From positions 48,819 through 112,818 of the forward strand of contig JANOQM010000035.1 in assembly GCA_031422295.1 (NCBI GenBank): a stretch of DNA of 64,000 nt, given 5' to 3'. A program made the translations under genes and the position numbers. The notes under the pieces were generated by a model, which saw only the letters and a list, made by a program, of their open reading frames with translations, was not told the DNA's origin and did not search any database. Shown piece by piece: positions 25,874-35,580 of this stretch. This DNA is from JANOMH01 sp031422295 (GTDB lineage Bacteria; Pseudomonadota; Alphaproteobacteria; Rhodobacterales; Rhodobacteraceae). The first letter of the stretch is position 1; every line of letters starts with the position of its first letter.

Positions 25874-26427
25874 GGCCGCCCCCTGAACAGTTTCGGCACA
25901 AACCGACCGCGCCCGACCATGTAGGCCTGATACGTGCCGGCAAGGGACGAGCGGGCAAATTCGCGCTCTTCGCCAATCGCAGCCAAGACGTAAAGCGCTG
26001 CAAGCCCGGCAATACCAAAGCTCAGGATCGCCGATTGCAGTTGCAGTGCAGCACTACCCCAGAACAGCAGGTAGCTGCTGTAAAACGGGTGCCGGATGTA
26101 ATGAAAAGGACCAGAATTGACCAGCAGGGTCGGGCGCGCGGGGTCAAAAGCCAGCGCAAGATCTTTGGACCGGGTTTCGTGAACGGCCCATATAAACAGC
26201 GCCAAAGCGGCCCCCTGCCCCACCATGCTGACTGCCAGCAGCCAGTGCGGGTGTGGCCAGGCCACCAAAGCAATGGCATAGCCGACAAAGCAACCTGCCG
26301 ACAGGCCCGAGACGACCCACATGCCGTATGGCACGCGGACCGAGGCGAAATGCCCGCGCACGGCCCAGACAAACGCACCAAACACCCCTGTGGCCACGAT
26401 GCCGGCTATCAACGGGACATAAGTCAT
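25870..26427 (-). CDS. Isoprenylcysteine carboxyl methyltransferase (ICMT/PEMT) family membrane protein
   Basis: A 185-residue integral membrane methyltransferase-like protein with five hydrophobic segments. The C-terminal half carries the family SAM-binding signature GPFHYIRHPFYSSYLLFW (about residue 108) and EEREFARSSLAGTYQAYMVGRGRFVP. Family members methylate carboxyls, phospholipid heads or small molecules. Lying between the peptidase and acyltransferase genes, it may modify a lipidated product. The substrate is unknown. Confidence 0.8.
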   Translation of the reverse strand: MTYVPLIAGIVATGVFGAFVWAVRGHFASVRVPYGMWVVSGLSAGCFVGYAIALVAWPHPHWLLAVSMVGQGAALALFIWAVHETRSKDLALAFDPARPTLLVNSGPFHYIRHPFYSSYLLFWGSAALQLQSAILSFGIAGLAALYVLAAIGEEREFARSSLAGTYQAYMVGRGRFVPKLFRGRP

Positions 26428-26429
26428 GA

Positions 26430-27227
26430 TCAGACCGACCCGCCCAATATGCCCAACCGGGACAACACCACTTGCGTCACCAAACCATTCGGCGGCAGTC
26501 CCATGCGCGATTGAAACGCGACAAGTGCTGCCCGCGTGTCTTTGCCGAATATCCCGTCTTCCTTGATCGGGGTCCGCAGGTTGCGGTTCAACGCTTGTTG
26601 CAAGCCTGTTACTGCCGGGCCACGGTCGCCAAAACTGATGCTTTGCTTTGGCCCTTGCCTCGCGGCGCCGAATTCACCTGCCGCCGCCCAGTCACGAATC
26701 AGGCCATCCGATGCCTCGAAATGCATGGAATCCTCTTTGGGGAAAGCGGCCCCCCAGTAGAATCCGTGACGGTTGAAAATCGGCCATATCTCGATCAGGC
26801 CGCGCTGGACGTGGTTATCGCCGGGCGGGTCAAGCTGATCGCCCATCTTGATGTCGATGGCGATGCCCCACGAATGGTTCGAGATTGACGTGCTGGACCC
26901 TCGCACCAACCGGCAACACTGCATTCCGGCGGTGCGCAACAGCACGTGGATGGCGGGCTTTTCGGCGGCAATGTCATCCACGATACGCTGCAGCACGCGC
27001 ACGGCCGGGCGGATGCCGGTGGCGCGGAACGGCCCGAAATCATGGGTATCCAGCAGGGCCTTGAAATCCGGGTCTTCGGGGTCCTGACAGTCGCTTGAAT
27101 AGGTGCCGCGCGGGCGGCCGATCAAGGCAATATTGGTGTCATTGCGCGCCCCGCGCAGCGCTCCGTTAACAATATGTCGGTCAAGTCCCGCCGCGTCAAA
27201 AGTGATGGTCTCAGCCCAATTGGTCAT
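26430..27227 (-). CDS. M15-family peptidase with C-terminal peptidoglycan-binding domain
   Basis: A 265-residue VanY-like zinc peptidase. Metal motif SNHSWGIAID (SxHxxGxAxD) is near residue 115 and the second His is in EDSMHFE. The C-terminal 65 residues form a PG_binding_1 domain (GDRGPAVTGLQQALN, DGIFGKDTRAALVAFQ). No signal peptide is visible from ATG 27227, which follows a strong GGAGG, so export is uncertain. It heads the four-gene operon and is divergent from the subtilase. Confidence 0.85.
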   Translation of the reverse strand: MTNWAETITFDAAGLDRHIVNGALRGARNDTNIALIGRPRGTYSSDCQDPEDPDFKALLDTHDFGPFRATGIRPAVRVLQRIVDDIAAEKPAIHVLLRTAGMQCCRLVRGSSTSISNHSWGIAIDIKMGDQLDPPGDNHVQRGLIEIWPIFNRHGFYWGAAFPKEDSMHFEASDGLIRDWAAAGEFGAARQGPKQSISFGDRGPAVTGLQQALNRNLRTPIKEDGIFGKDTRAALVAFQSRMGLPPNGLVTQVVLSRLGILGGSV

Positions 27228-27395
27228 CTGTGCCTCCGTGTTCGGGCGACACCATGTCGGCCCGATCAACCAGATCTGCACAGTGATCGTCAGAGAATCG
27301 TCAAACTTCGCAGAACGCCCGGATCTGCGAAATTTGTTGAAAGACGGGGCAGGCTGGTGGCACACTTGCCCCAGCCATTACCGGGAGCTGCGATT

Positions 27396-29705
27396 ATGTC
27401 CGCCAATTGGGTTGAAAGCAGTGAAACAAAAACTTTTCCCTATGCGGATTGGGAGGCTGCGACCCGCCCCGCGTATCTTAAGGATATCTGGAAAATCCAG
27501 CTTGCCGGTGGGCTACTGAACGGTATTGTTTTTCCAGTTGAATTTCCGTCCTGGCGGCCAATTTATGTCCGGGTCAGGGGCGGCAATGCTGATAAGGTTC
27601 GCAGGAATGCCCTGCAGATCTGCCAGGACAGTGTGAAAAAATACGCAGTCGGCAATTTGATTCTCAGGCTGGCGGATGACGGGCGACTGGCGCTTGAAAC
27701 GCTTATTGCTACCAAGGGAAAAATTCCGGTGCATCTGCGCTATTTTTTTCTTTATATTCCAGAACCCTACGGCACGATATCGCGCAAAACCTTTTCCGAG
27801 TTTAAGGTCATCCAGGTGGGTCCAGCCGTGCCGGGGTTGTCGCTTTGGGATACACTGGTCAAGGAAAATGGCTCGGCTGTCGCTTGCGGCACAAATGCAC
27901 CGCCTGCCATGGGTCAGGTGGACCTTTCGACAGTCGTGACCGGCATCATCGACACTGAAATCGGTATCGCCAATGAACGGTTTTGTTACCGCACCGGCGA
28001 CAGAACTTTGTCGCGAGTCCATCATTTCTGGCGCCAACAGCGCGAATCGATTGCTGGGATCCCGGGGCTGGGGATTGGCCGGGAGTTTACCAAGGCTAAT
28101 ATAGATCATCTGCTTTTCGAGGCGAAAGGTGACGAACGGCTGTTTTATGCACAGCTGCGCAGTGGCCAGTTTGGACAATCGGGTTTCATCCCAGGGGTTA
28201 ACCTTGCAATCTTGCCCGGCGACTTTACTCTTGCCAAATTGTTTGGCGGCCGCTGGACTGCTTATGGTCGATCATTGGATGATTTTCGATCTGATGTCAA
28301 AAGAACCGCAGTTACCGCCGTCCTGCGCAACGCCACTCCCGGCGATATATCAGGTTTGCGGGCTGGACCTTATACGGCTGAAACCGATTCGCGCCCGGTT
28401 GGGTTTCGGATCGGTCATGGCACGGCCATTGCCGACATCGCCGCTGGCTTTCCCATTGAACAGGGAAACACCAAGCGGCCGATCGTTGCCGTCGAATTGC
28501 CGGACTACGTTATCGCCGACACAGCCGGGGCGCGACTTGAAGTATTTGCTTTGATGGCCGTACGGCGCATCCTGAATTGGGTTGACCGCTGGGGGACTGA
28601 CACGACTAAAAGGCGTGTCCCGGTCGTGATCAATATCAGCCTTGGCGCATCTGCCGGGCCGCGCAATGGCGCCGGATTTCTGGAAAGTCAAATTGCCCGG
28701 CTGGTCAATGCCAGATCAAGGGCGGGCATCCCGACAAAAGTGGTTTTTGCCGCCGGGAATAGTTACCGAGAGCGGCTGTCGGGGTCGTTCGAATTGAAAG
28801 CCAGATCAAAGACCATCGAATGGATTTTGCCGCCGGGTGACAAAAGCCCGAGCTTTCTGGAAATCCGGCTGCCAATAAAGTCCACCGAGACCACGATCAA
28901 GATCACCGTCCCGGGTGTCGCCAGCCTGACGATAGACCCCAAAAAGAACTATGAGTTGCTGAAAGACGGCGTCAAAATCGGCCGCATCTATAACGAAAAA
29001 GAAGGTAAACTGCGCTGCCTGACGCTGGCGCTTGCGGCCACTTCACCGCTGGATACACCGCAGCAGGCCGCCCCGTCGGGGACCTATGTGCTGACGTTCC
29101 GCAACAAGTCCACGACTTCCGCCAAAGTCAACGTCAATGTCCAGCGCGACGATTCGCTGGATGGCTGGCCCAGCTATGGGCGGCAAAGCTACCTTGACCA
29201 CCCCGCAGCGCACCAGCGGGACCCTGAGACGGGGGTGCTTGATTTTCCTGACACAATCAGCCCAGTGCAACGTACGAATACTCTGTCGGCTTATGTTACA
29301 AACCCAAATCGGAATATGTTTTCGGTGGGTGGAGCCTATGCCGCCAGTGGTGGTACGTCGCCGGAGCCAACCCTGTATACCAGTTCCGGACCGAGCAATG
29401 GCATGGTCAAAACCCCCGACATGGCCGCCGTCACCGAAGAAGGGCGGGCCACGCCGGGGCGGCTGGCCGCCGGATATTTGTCCGGGTCAACGGCAATTAT
29501 TAGCGGAACATCCTGCGCCGCGCCGCAACTGACGCGGGCACTGGTCGAATTGATGATAGCGAAGCCTGGTTCTGTTTCAAAGGCGGCAATCCGCAAGTCC
29601 GTTCTTCCACACCCAGTGACAACCAAGCCTGATCTGCGGCTGGGCTATGGCGTCATAGCAATTAAAACAGCGCCCGGACGGTTAAAGCGTCGTCTGGCCT
29701 ATTAG
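27396..29705 (+). CDS. S8 subtilisin-like serine peptidase (large)
   Basis: A 769-residue subtilase. The catalytic triad is visible: Asp186 in TGIIDTEIG, His341 in RIGHGTAIADI, Ser706 in ISGTSCAAP, with oxyanion Asn near 453 in AAGNS. About 250 residues between Asn and Ser include a beta-rich insert. No Sec signal is visible, so it may be cytosolic or use another exit route. ATG 27396 follows GGGAG. Codon use is richer in A/T-ending codons than the flanking catabolic genes, hinting at transfer. It converges on and overlaps the PAP2 gene by 4 nt. Confidence 0.87.
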   Translation: MSANWVESSETKTFPYADWEAATRPAYLKDIWKIQLAGGLLNGIVFPVEFPSWRPIYVRVRGGNADKVRRNALQICQDSVKKYAVGNLILRLADDGRLALETLIATKGKIPVHLRYFFLYIPEPYGTISRKTFSEFKVIQVGPAVPGLSLWDTLVKENGSAVACGTNAPPAMGQVDLSTVVTGIIDTEIGIANERFCYRTGDRTLSRVHHFWRQQRESIAGIPGLGIGREFTKANIDHLLFEAKGDERLFYAQLRSGQFGQSGFIPGVNLAILPGDFTLAKLFGGRWTAYGRSLDDFRSDVKRTAVTAVLRNATPGDISGLRAGPYTAETDSRPVGFRIGHGTAIADIAAGFPIEQGNTKRPIVAVELPDYVIADTAGARLEVFALMAVRRILNWVDRWGTDTTKRRVPVVINISLGASAGPRNGAGFLESQIARLVNARSRAGIPTKVVFAAGNSYRERLSGSFELKARSKTIEWILPPGDKSPSFLEIRLPIKSTETTIKITVPGVASLTIDPKKNYELLKDGVKIGRIYNEKEGKLRCLTLALAATSPLDTPQQAAPSGTYVLTFRNKSTTSAKVNVNVQRDDSLDGWPSYGRQSYLDHPAAHQRDPETGVLDFPDTISPVQRTNTLSAYVTNPNRNMFSVGGAYAASGGTSPEPTLYTSSGPSNGMVKTPDMAAVTEEGRATPGRLAAGYLSGSTAIISGTSCAAPQLTRALVELMIAKPGSVSKAAIRKSVLPHPVTTKPDLRLGYGVIAIKTAPGRLKRRLAY

Positions 29706-30745
29706 GGTAATACAAAGAAACTGCCGATATCTGACGGGTCTATGCAAGCGAAATTTAGTTCTGTTCCACTCCTGAGAAGGTGCGAGACATTTTCCAAGGT
29801 AAAGTCCGGGTTGGTTGGCACCTTTGGTGTCGAGAATACAGTTTGTATATCACAGCTACCCCGGAAATCGAACGCTTCACCTTTGACCACATGCCAGACC
29901 ACTTCACCCAGAAATACCCCCAGTACTGCCCCGGCCAGATTATCCACCGGGAAATGAACGCCGGCCACGATCCGATTTTCGGCAATGCGGTGCGCCAGCC
30001 GAAAGCTGATGTGGCCCGCCGATGCAGGGTTGGCAATCACCCCCATCGGTGCGTGAATTCCGAGTAAGTGATTAAGCACCGTCGCTATGGCAAAAGACTC
30101 ACAGGCGTGGCCGCTGGGGTAGGTGCTGTGGTCAGGGGTCTGGATAACCGGTTGCACTTCGGGCGCAAAATCAATCGGTCGCGGACTGCGACAGAAATGC
30201 TTGACCGTCATTTCGACATGCTGGGCAAAGCGGATCGTCGCATTCAGCAATTCCAGCCATTTGGTACGCCGGTGGTCGTCCAGATAGGTCAGGGTGCCGA
30301 AAAAGGACAGCAGATCGTCGGTCTGCTCCAGAATTTCGGCCAATCGGTCTTCGCGCAGATCGGCATAGGATTTGATGAACGAGAGTTGCTCTTTGAATAA
30401 GCATTCATCCGGAAGAACGAGGGTTAATTTTTCACCCAAGAATGTAATTTCAGCCCCATTCGGCACTGAAACCACCGAGACGGTTCCGAACAACGCCTGG
30501 TCCAGCAGAAACGCCCGACTGGCAGGCCCTAGATACTCCAGACTGGTCGCCACCACAAAAGTGGATTTGGCCGCAGTCACATCCCAATACCCGACGATGC
30601 CGTCCCGTGTGGTGGTAAGGGCATAGGACAGATGCGTGGATTCCTCGCCACCGGCATGGTCGGCTGTGCCGGATTTGCCCGCTTCGGCGGATTTCCCGGA
30701 CTTGCCCGACTTTCCCGATTTGCCGGACTTTCCAAAAATGCTCAT
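29702..30745 (-). CDS. PAP2 / vanadium-haloperoxidase-like acid phosphatase family protein
   Basis: A 347-residue soluble PAP2 member. Motif 1 is KHFCRSPRP (Lys plus Arg-Pro), motif 2 YPSGHACES (catalytic His), motif 3 RIVAGVHFPVDNLAG (Arg, His and Asp). These are phosphate- or vanadate-binding residues shared by phosphatases and bacterial haloperoxidases, and sequence alone does not decide between them. The N-terminus is a low-complexity GKSGKS repeat; no membrane helices or signal are seen. Confidence 0.83.
   Translation of the reverse strand: MSIFGKSGKSGKSGKSGKSAEAGKSGTADHAGGEESTHLSYALTTTRDGIVGYWDVTAAKSTFVVATSLEYLGPASRAFLLDQALFGTVSVVSVPNGAEITFLGEKLTLVLPDECLFKEQLSFIKSYADLREDRLAEILEQTDDLLSFFGTLTYLDDHRRTKWLELLNATIRFAQHVEMTVKHFCRSPRPIDFAPEVQPVIQTPDHSTYPSGHACESFAIATVLNHLLGIHAPMGVIANPASAGHISFRLAHRIAENRIVAGVHFPVDNLAGAVLGVFLGEVVWHVVKGEAFDFRGSCDIQTVFSTPKVPTNPDFTLENVSHLLRSGTELNFACIDPSDIGSFFVLP
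30689..30733 (-). repeat. Five tandem 9-bp units encoding Gly-Lys-Ser
   Basis: Five 9-nt units (GGN AAR TCN on the minus strand) encode a (GKS)5 tract at the N-terminus of the PAP2 protein, with further GKS copies just downstream. The units differ at third positions, so the repeat is old or selected at protein level. Confidence 0.85.
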
Positions 30746-30876
30746 ATCAGTTCCCCCTCACCGAATTAACCGCAGATCCAAACGACCGGAGCTTGATTTC
30801 CCTAGCGTCAACTTTGCAAACCGTTATACAGTAAATCGACCATTTGGGTCACGCGCTATTTTGCGGTCCGCCATTC

Positions 30877-32448
30877 ATGTTTGAAGTACGCCTCTTTGGA
30901 CCTTTCATAATCCTGGATGCCAACGGGCGTGATGTTACGCCACGCGGTGCCAAGGCGCAGGCAATTATTGCCCTTTTGCTGGCCTCGCCAGACTGGTCAC
31001 GCAACCGCATTTGGTTGCAAGACAAATTGTGGAGTGACCGGACGCCAGCTCAGGCTGCGGGTAGTCTGCGACAGGCGCTGTATGAAATTCGCACTGCTCT
31101 GGGCCAGCACAATTGTGCAATTCTAACCGACCGGCGGATTATCTCGCTGATTTCGAATGCCATTTCGTTCAGACCCCGGCAGGTCGGTCAGGATTATCTG
31201 GAAGGTATCGATGTAGGCGACCCTGAATTTGAGGACTGGTTGTCTTTGCAGCGATCAATATCGCAGCCCACCGATGAATCTGCCACTACCGCCCCAGTCG
31301 CCCTCGCTGCCCGAACCGACAAACATCGTATCGAACCCATGTCGATTGCCATCGTCATTGAGGATGACATTCCGGAACCTCAGGGACTTGTCGTTCAGTT
31401 GATTGCCGATGTGTTTGTGCAGGCGCTGCAAGAGCGGGCGGTCGCCGAGGTGCGCATGGCCACTAACGACGATCAGGCCGACCTGACCCTTGAACTGCGG
31501 TACCATCGCAATCCGGGTGTCCTTCGCGCCCAGATGCAGACGCGCATCGGCGCACGTCATGTGTGGGCACAGACCCTGTCACCACCCCAGTCGATGACGG
31601 AAATGGATCACCACGAAAGCGTGGCCAAGTTCGTCAATTCCGGCGTCGAGGCGGCGATTGCGGCATCCTTGCGCCAGGATTACCGCACCACGGCTGCGGG
31701 CCATTTCGGCATTCATCAGGCGGTCCGGCGCATATTCGGCTTTCAGGCCCGGGATCTTGTGTTGGCCGATGCGCAACTGCTGCAGCTTGGGACAGAGCAT
31801 CCCGCCGCGCTGGGTTGGCGCATCTTTCTGAAAATGGTGCAGCGGGTCGAATGTGCTGTTCCCGCGACGGCAGCCTTTGCCGAAGAGGTCGAGGACCTGA
31901 TGCAGGAGGCATTGGCCCGGGCACCGGACAACGCCATAACGCTGAGTGCTGCCGCCCATGCCTGCATCAAGGTTCTGGATCGGCCCGAAGACGCGCTGGT
32001 TTTGGCGCATCGGGCTTTGCGTAACAGTTGGGCAAATCCCTTTGCCTTGGATGCAGTTGCCGATGCATTGCTGATTATGGGGCGGTCTGAAGATGCCTAT
32101 CTGATTGCCAGACGCGCCCAGAATGTCGGCCAGTCCACGCCGATGTCGCATTTCTTTGACATGGGGCTGTCGCTGGCTTGTGTCGCCACTGGACGCCCCA
32201 AAGAAGCGCTGGCCATGGCCCGGCAAGCCGCTGCGCTGGCCCCAAACTTTCGCCCGGCCCTGCGCTATTCAGCCATTCTGAATGCCAATGCGGGTCATAT
32301 CGTCGAAGCACGCCGCGCAGTTGATCGTTTGCGGGCGGCAGAACCCACATTCGACCTTTGCCAAATGCTGCAGGACCCGGCCTATCCGGTGGCCACGATA
32401 CGCAATGCCGGGCTTGCAGGTTTAGAAATCCAGGGGATGCTGCAATAG
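30877..32448 (+). CDS. SARP/CadC-like winged-helix regulator with TPR-like C-terminal half
   Basis: A 523-residue regulator. Residues 1 to about 95 are an OmpR/SARP-type winged helix (VRLFGPFIILDANGRDVTPRGAKAQAIIALLL, then AAGSLRQALYEIRTAL). The C-terminal half has TPR-like helix pairs (NPFALDAVADALLIMGRSEDAYLIARRA and similar). No membrane helix or receiver domain is seen. It is probably the local regulator of the island genes. ATG 30877 is preferred; the TTG at 30844 is not supported. Confidence 0.75.
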   Translation: MFEVRLFGPFIILDANGRDVTPRGAKAQAIIALLLASPDWSRNRIWLQDKLWSDRTPAQAAGSLRQALYEIRTALGQHNCAILTDRRIISLISNAISFRPRQVGQDYLEGIDVGDPEFEDWLSLQRSISQPTDESATTAPVALAARTDKHRIEPMSIAIVIEDDIPEPQGLVVQLIADVFVQALQERAVAEVRMATNDDQADLTLELRYHRNPGVLRAQMQTRIGARHVWAQTLSPPQSMTEMDHHESVAKFVNSGVEAAIAASLRQDYRTTAAGHFGIHQAVRRIFGFQARDLVLADAQLLQLGTEHPAALGWRIFLKMVQRVECAVPATAAFAEEVEDLMQEALARAPDNAITLSAAAHACIKVLDRPEDALVLAHRALRNSWANPFALDAVADALLIMGRSEDAYLIARRAQNVGQSTPMSHFFDMGLSLACVATGRPKEALAMARQAAALAPNFRPALRYSAILNANAGHIVEARRAVDRLRAAEPTFDLCQMLQDPAYPVATIRNAGLAGLEIQGMLQ

Positions 32449-32516
32449 CTTCGCTTGCGAACCGGCAGAAAGAAACTCCAGAAACCTGCGCGTGGTCCCA
32501 CGATGGCCCTTATCAG

Positions 32517-33322
32517 TTACGCCGCCGCATCGCCCCGCAACTTGTTGTTTTTGTGCACGACCTGGTCAGCGAACGACCGCTCGAACATGGTCAGCCGCCA
32601 GACCAGCCCGGCATCAGTCAGCCCGGCTTTGGGCACAACCGCATGGACCCGCGATTGGGGAATGTCCAAGGGCAGTTTCGTCGATGTCAGATCGAAATGC
32701 CGGGACTGCGCCTGCAACAACAGGTCGGGCACAAAGATCAGCAGGTCGTAGTATGCAACGATTTCGAGGGCCATGATGAAATTCGGCACAGCCACTGCAA
32801 CACGGCGCGACCAACCAAATTCGGCAAAGATCACATCCCACCACGAACTGCGCTGGTGCGTTGGCAAAGCCGGGCTGCGGGGCAAAAGGCAGTAACGCGA
32901 CATACCGTCCAGCATGGCAAAGGCATTGGTCCAGCCGGTATTGGCTGGCAAGACACTGAACACCGCAAGGCCAATGCCGGGTGCAGTCCGGCCAACTTCT
33001 GCGCGCAAAGCCAACATGCCTTTGCCATTCCCGCCATCGGGCGCGCCAATCACAAAACGGCGGGTCGACGTAGCCGGGTCGAACTGGTCCGAGACGGCCA
33101 CCAGTTTGCGCATGTTGTCCAGAATGTCGGCAATCCGCTGGGCCAGCGCAGAAAAAGCGGGTCGTTGAACAGACGCCGCAACCGGATCAGACCGTGACTG
33201 ACCATCGAGGGCGACAAGTTCAGACGGGCCGCCGCACGCCCGACATTCTGCTCGGCCAGCACGGCTTCGAACAGTACAAGCAGGTTCAGATCGACGCGGA
33301 CCAGATCAGTTTGCTGCAGCAT
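32517..33322 (-). pseudogene. LysR-family regulator, broken by a frameshifting deletion
   Basis: The first part (from 33322) is a normal LysR N-terminus: NLLVLFEAVLAEQNVGRAAARLNLSPSMVSHGLIRLRRLFNDPLF. At about 33140 the frame shifts, and ALAQRIADILDNMRKLV and a complete effector domain continue in another frame to 32517. The roughly ten residues normally between DPLF and ALA are missing, so a short deletion disrupted the gene. Confidence 0.8.
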
Positions 33323-33340
33323 AGTGCCAAAATCGTATCA

Positions 33341-33625
33341 CTGTCTCCCGCCCATGCCCACCTCAACCTGCTGGGTTGGGTCACGATGACCCTGTATGGC
33401 CTGTATCATCGCGGCGCACCGCGCAACACGATGGCCCTGCGCTGGGTTCAGATCGATACCGGCGGCCCGGGTTTTCCGGCCTTTGCAGGCGGGCTGGCGG
33501 TTTATCTGGCGACCGGCAATGGCGCTGTGTTCGTTGTCGGCCTTGTCGGGGTGGTCCTGTGCATCCTGTCGATGATCCTGTTCCTTGGTATGCTGCTGCG
33601 TGACGCGCGGACCCCCGAACAATAG
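33341..33625 (+). pseudogene. C-terminal fragment of a HAHLNLLGW-type membrane protein
   Basis: The translation SPAHAHLNLLGWVTMTLYGLYH followed by two hydrophobic helices resembles small oxidase-subunit-I-like membrane proteins containing HAHxNLLGW. Members normally have an N-terminal helix before this motif. Here the homology begins abruptly at about 33341 beside the LysR start, so the gene is 5'-truncated. Confidence 0.6.
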
Positions 33626-33726
33626 CCCACCTACATTCCAAGGACACGAACACGTCACCAATTCAAAATGCAGCCAAGGCTACATCCCGGACGGCTGGGT
33701 TTCCCGCAACGCTGCCCGCAGAACAA

Positions 33727-34018
33727 ATGCTCCGGGATCCGCATCAGGTCGTATCATTCTGGACCGATGCAGGCCCTGCAATGTGGTTTGCCAAGGACCC
33801 CGAATTCGATCTGCAATTCCATGACCAGTTCATTGACTGGTACGAGGCAGCAACGCGGGGCGAACTGGCCGGATGGGCGGCGTCGCCGCATGGCGCGCTG
33901 GCACTGTTGTTGTTGCTGGACCAGTTACCGCGCAATTCATTCCGCGGCACGCCCCGGATGTAGGCAACTGACCCGCTCTGGCCCGCACGGTCGCCGATGC
34001 GGCCATAGCGGCAGGACA
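33727..34018 (+). pseudogene. DUF924 family protein, truncated and frameshifted
   Basis: It starts with VVSFWTDAGPAMWFAKDPEFDLQFHDQF and continues LALLLLLDQLPRNSFRGTPRM, the DUF924 core. A TAG follows Met at about 33961. The next bases still encode ATDPL, and after a 2-nt shift ARTVADAAIAAG, showing recent decay. At about 34018 the homology ends and RTX-type sequence begins, marking a deletion junction. Confidence 0.75.
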
Positions 34019-34020
34019 AC

Positions 34021-35515
34021 GAAGGCGTCGTGGTGTTTCTGGACGGGACCGCTGCGTTGGGCACCGCTGAGGGCGATCGCTTCCTCAGCATCAAGAACCT
34101 GTCCGGGTCGCAGTTCAACGACGTTCTGGTCGGCGATTCCAATGACAACGTCATCTTTGGCGGCAGCGGCACACCGGGCGAATTGGCTGACAACGCAGGT
34201 GAAGATACCTTGACCGGCGGCGGCAAGCTGTTCGGCGGGGCGGATGATGACACCCTGCGCGGCACGGCGGCATTCAACACCCTGTCCGGCGGCGATGGTG
34301 ACGACGACCTGCGCGGCGATTTCGGGTTCGACGTGATGAATGGCGGCGCCGGGTTCGACACGGTGCTGTACGAAGGGTCGGATACCGGCGTGTTCCTGTC
34401 GCGCACCAGTGGCGGCACCGCTGGCGACGCACAGGGCGACAGCTATTTCGGCATCGAAAAAGTCATCGGTTCCACGCACAAAGACCAATTCCCGGGCGAC
34501 GGCCTGGACAATGTGTTTCTGGGCCGGGATGGCGATGACGCGCTGAAGGGGTTTGGCGGCAATGATCGGCGGGGTCGGGGCAGATATCCTTAACGGTGGC
34601 ACCGGCAATGACAGCGTCGACTATTTCGAAGCACGCACGGCTGTACAAGTCAATCTGGCGCTGAATACCGGCAATGGCAACGACACCTACTCAGTTTCGG
34701 ACAGCACCGATAGCGTCGATGAGCTTGGGTCAAGCGGGATCGACTCGGTCCGGTTGGGCATCTCGTTCAACCTGTCCAACTCGACCAAGGTCAAGGGCGG
34801 TGTCGAAAACCTGCCCCTGACCGGAACGCTGGACATCAATGCCGCCGACAATGCGCCGAACAATCTGCTGACCGGCAACAGCGGGGATAACCGGTTGGCG
34901 GACAATGCCGGGGCCGATACGAGGCGCGGCGGCACTGGCGACGACATCTATTCCGTCGATCAGGCCGGTGATGTTGTGGCCGAAGCGACGGCCTGTTCGG
35001 GCGGCATCGATCAAATCAGATCGGCCGGACCGTTCAGACTGTCGAACGCCAAAGTCCTTGGTTTCATCGAAAATCTCGATCTGCTGGAGGGTGGAAACTT
35101 CAACGGCGCGGGCAACGGCCTGAACAACAGCATCGATGGCCACCTTCAGAACAATGACCTGATGGGTCTTGGCGGCAACGACGTGTTGACCGGGTTCAGG
35201 GGTGCGGATGTGTTCGTGTTCAACGCCGCACTGAACGCCGTCACCAACGTCGATACGATCACTGACTTCAATGTGGTCGATGACACCATGCGCCTGGGAA
35301 ACGCGTTCATGACGGCGCTGACCACGGGGCAACTGTCGGCTTCGGCATTTCACATCGGAGCGGCCGCTGCCGATGCGTCAGACCGGATCATCTATGATTT
35401 CGTGACAGGCAGCCTGAGCTATGACGCCGACGGAGCGGGTGGCGGGGCAGCGGTCAGGTTTGCCAGACTGGACACAGAGCTGCTGCTGAGCGACGCCGAC
35501 TTTTTCGTCATCTGA
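34021..35515 (+). pseudogene. RTX / hemolysin-type calcium-binding repeat protein, N-terminally truncated and frameshifted
   Basis: Reading starts mid-protein (GVVVFLDGTAALG, IKNLSGSQFNDVLVGDSNDNVIFGG) and shows many GGxGxDxLxG-type nonapeptides. The frame breaks at about 34565 after FGGND and resumes as IGGVGADILNGGTGNDS to a proper RTX C-terminus with a YDADGAGGG segment at 35515. RTX proteins are secreted by type I systems; none is encoded nearby. Several repeats have lost glycines, consistent with decay. Confidence 0.82.
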
Positions 35516-35580
35516 ATATTGAACCATGACGGGGCCGTGCAGCCCCCGGGGCGGCCACTTACATTTCAAAGGGACACATC

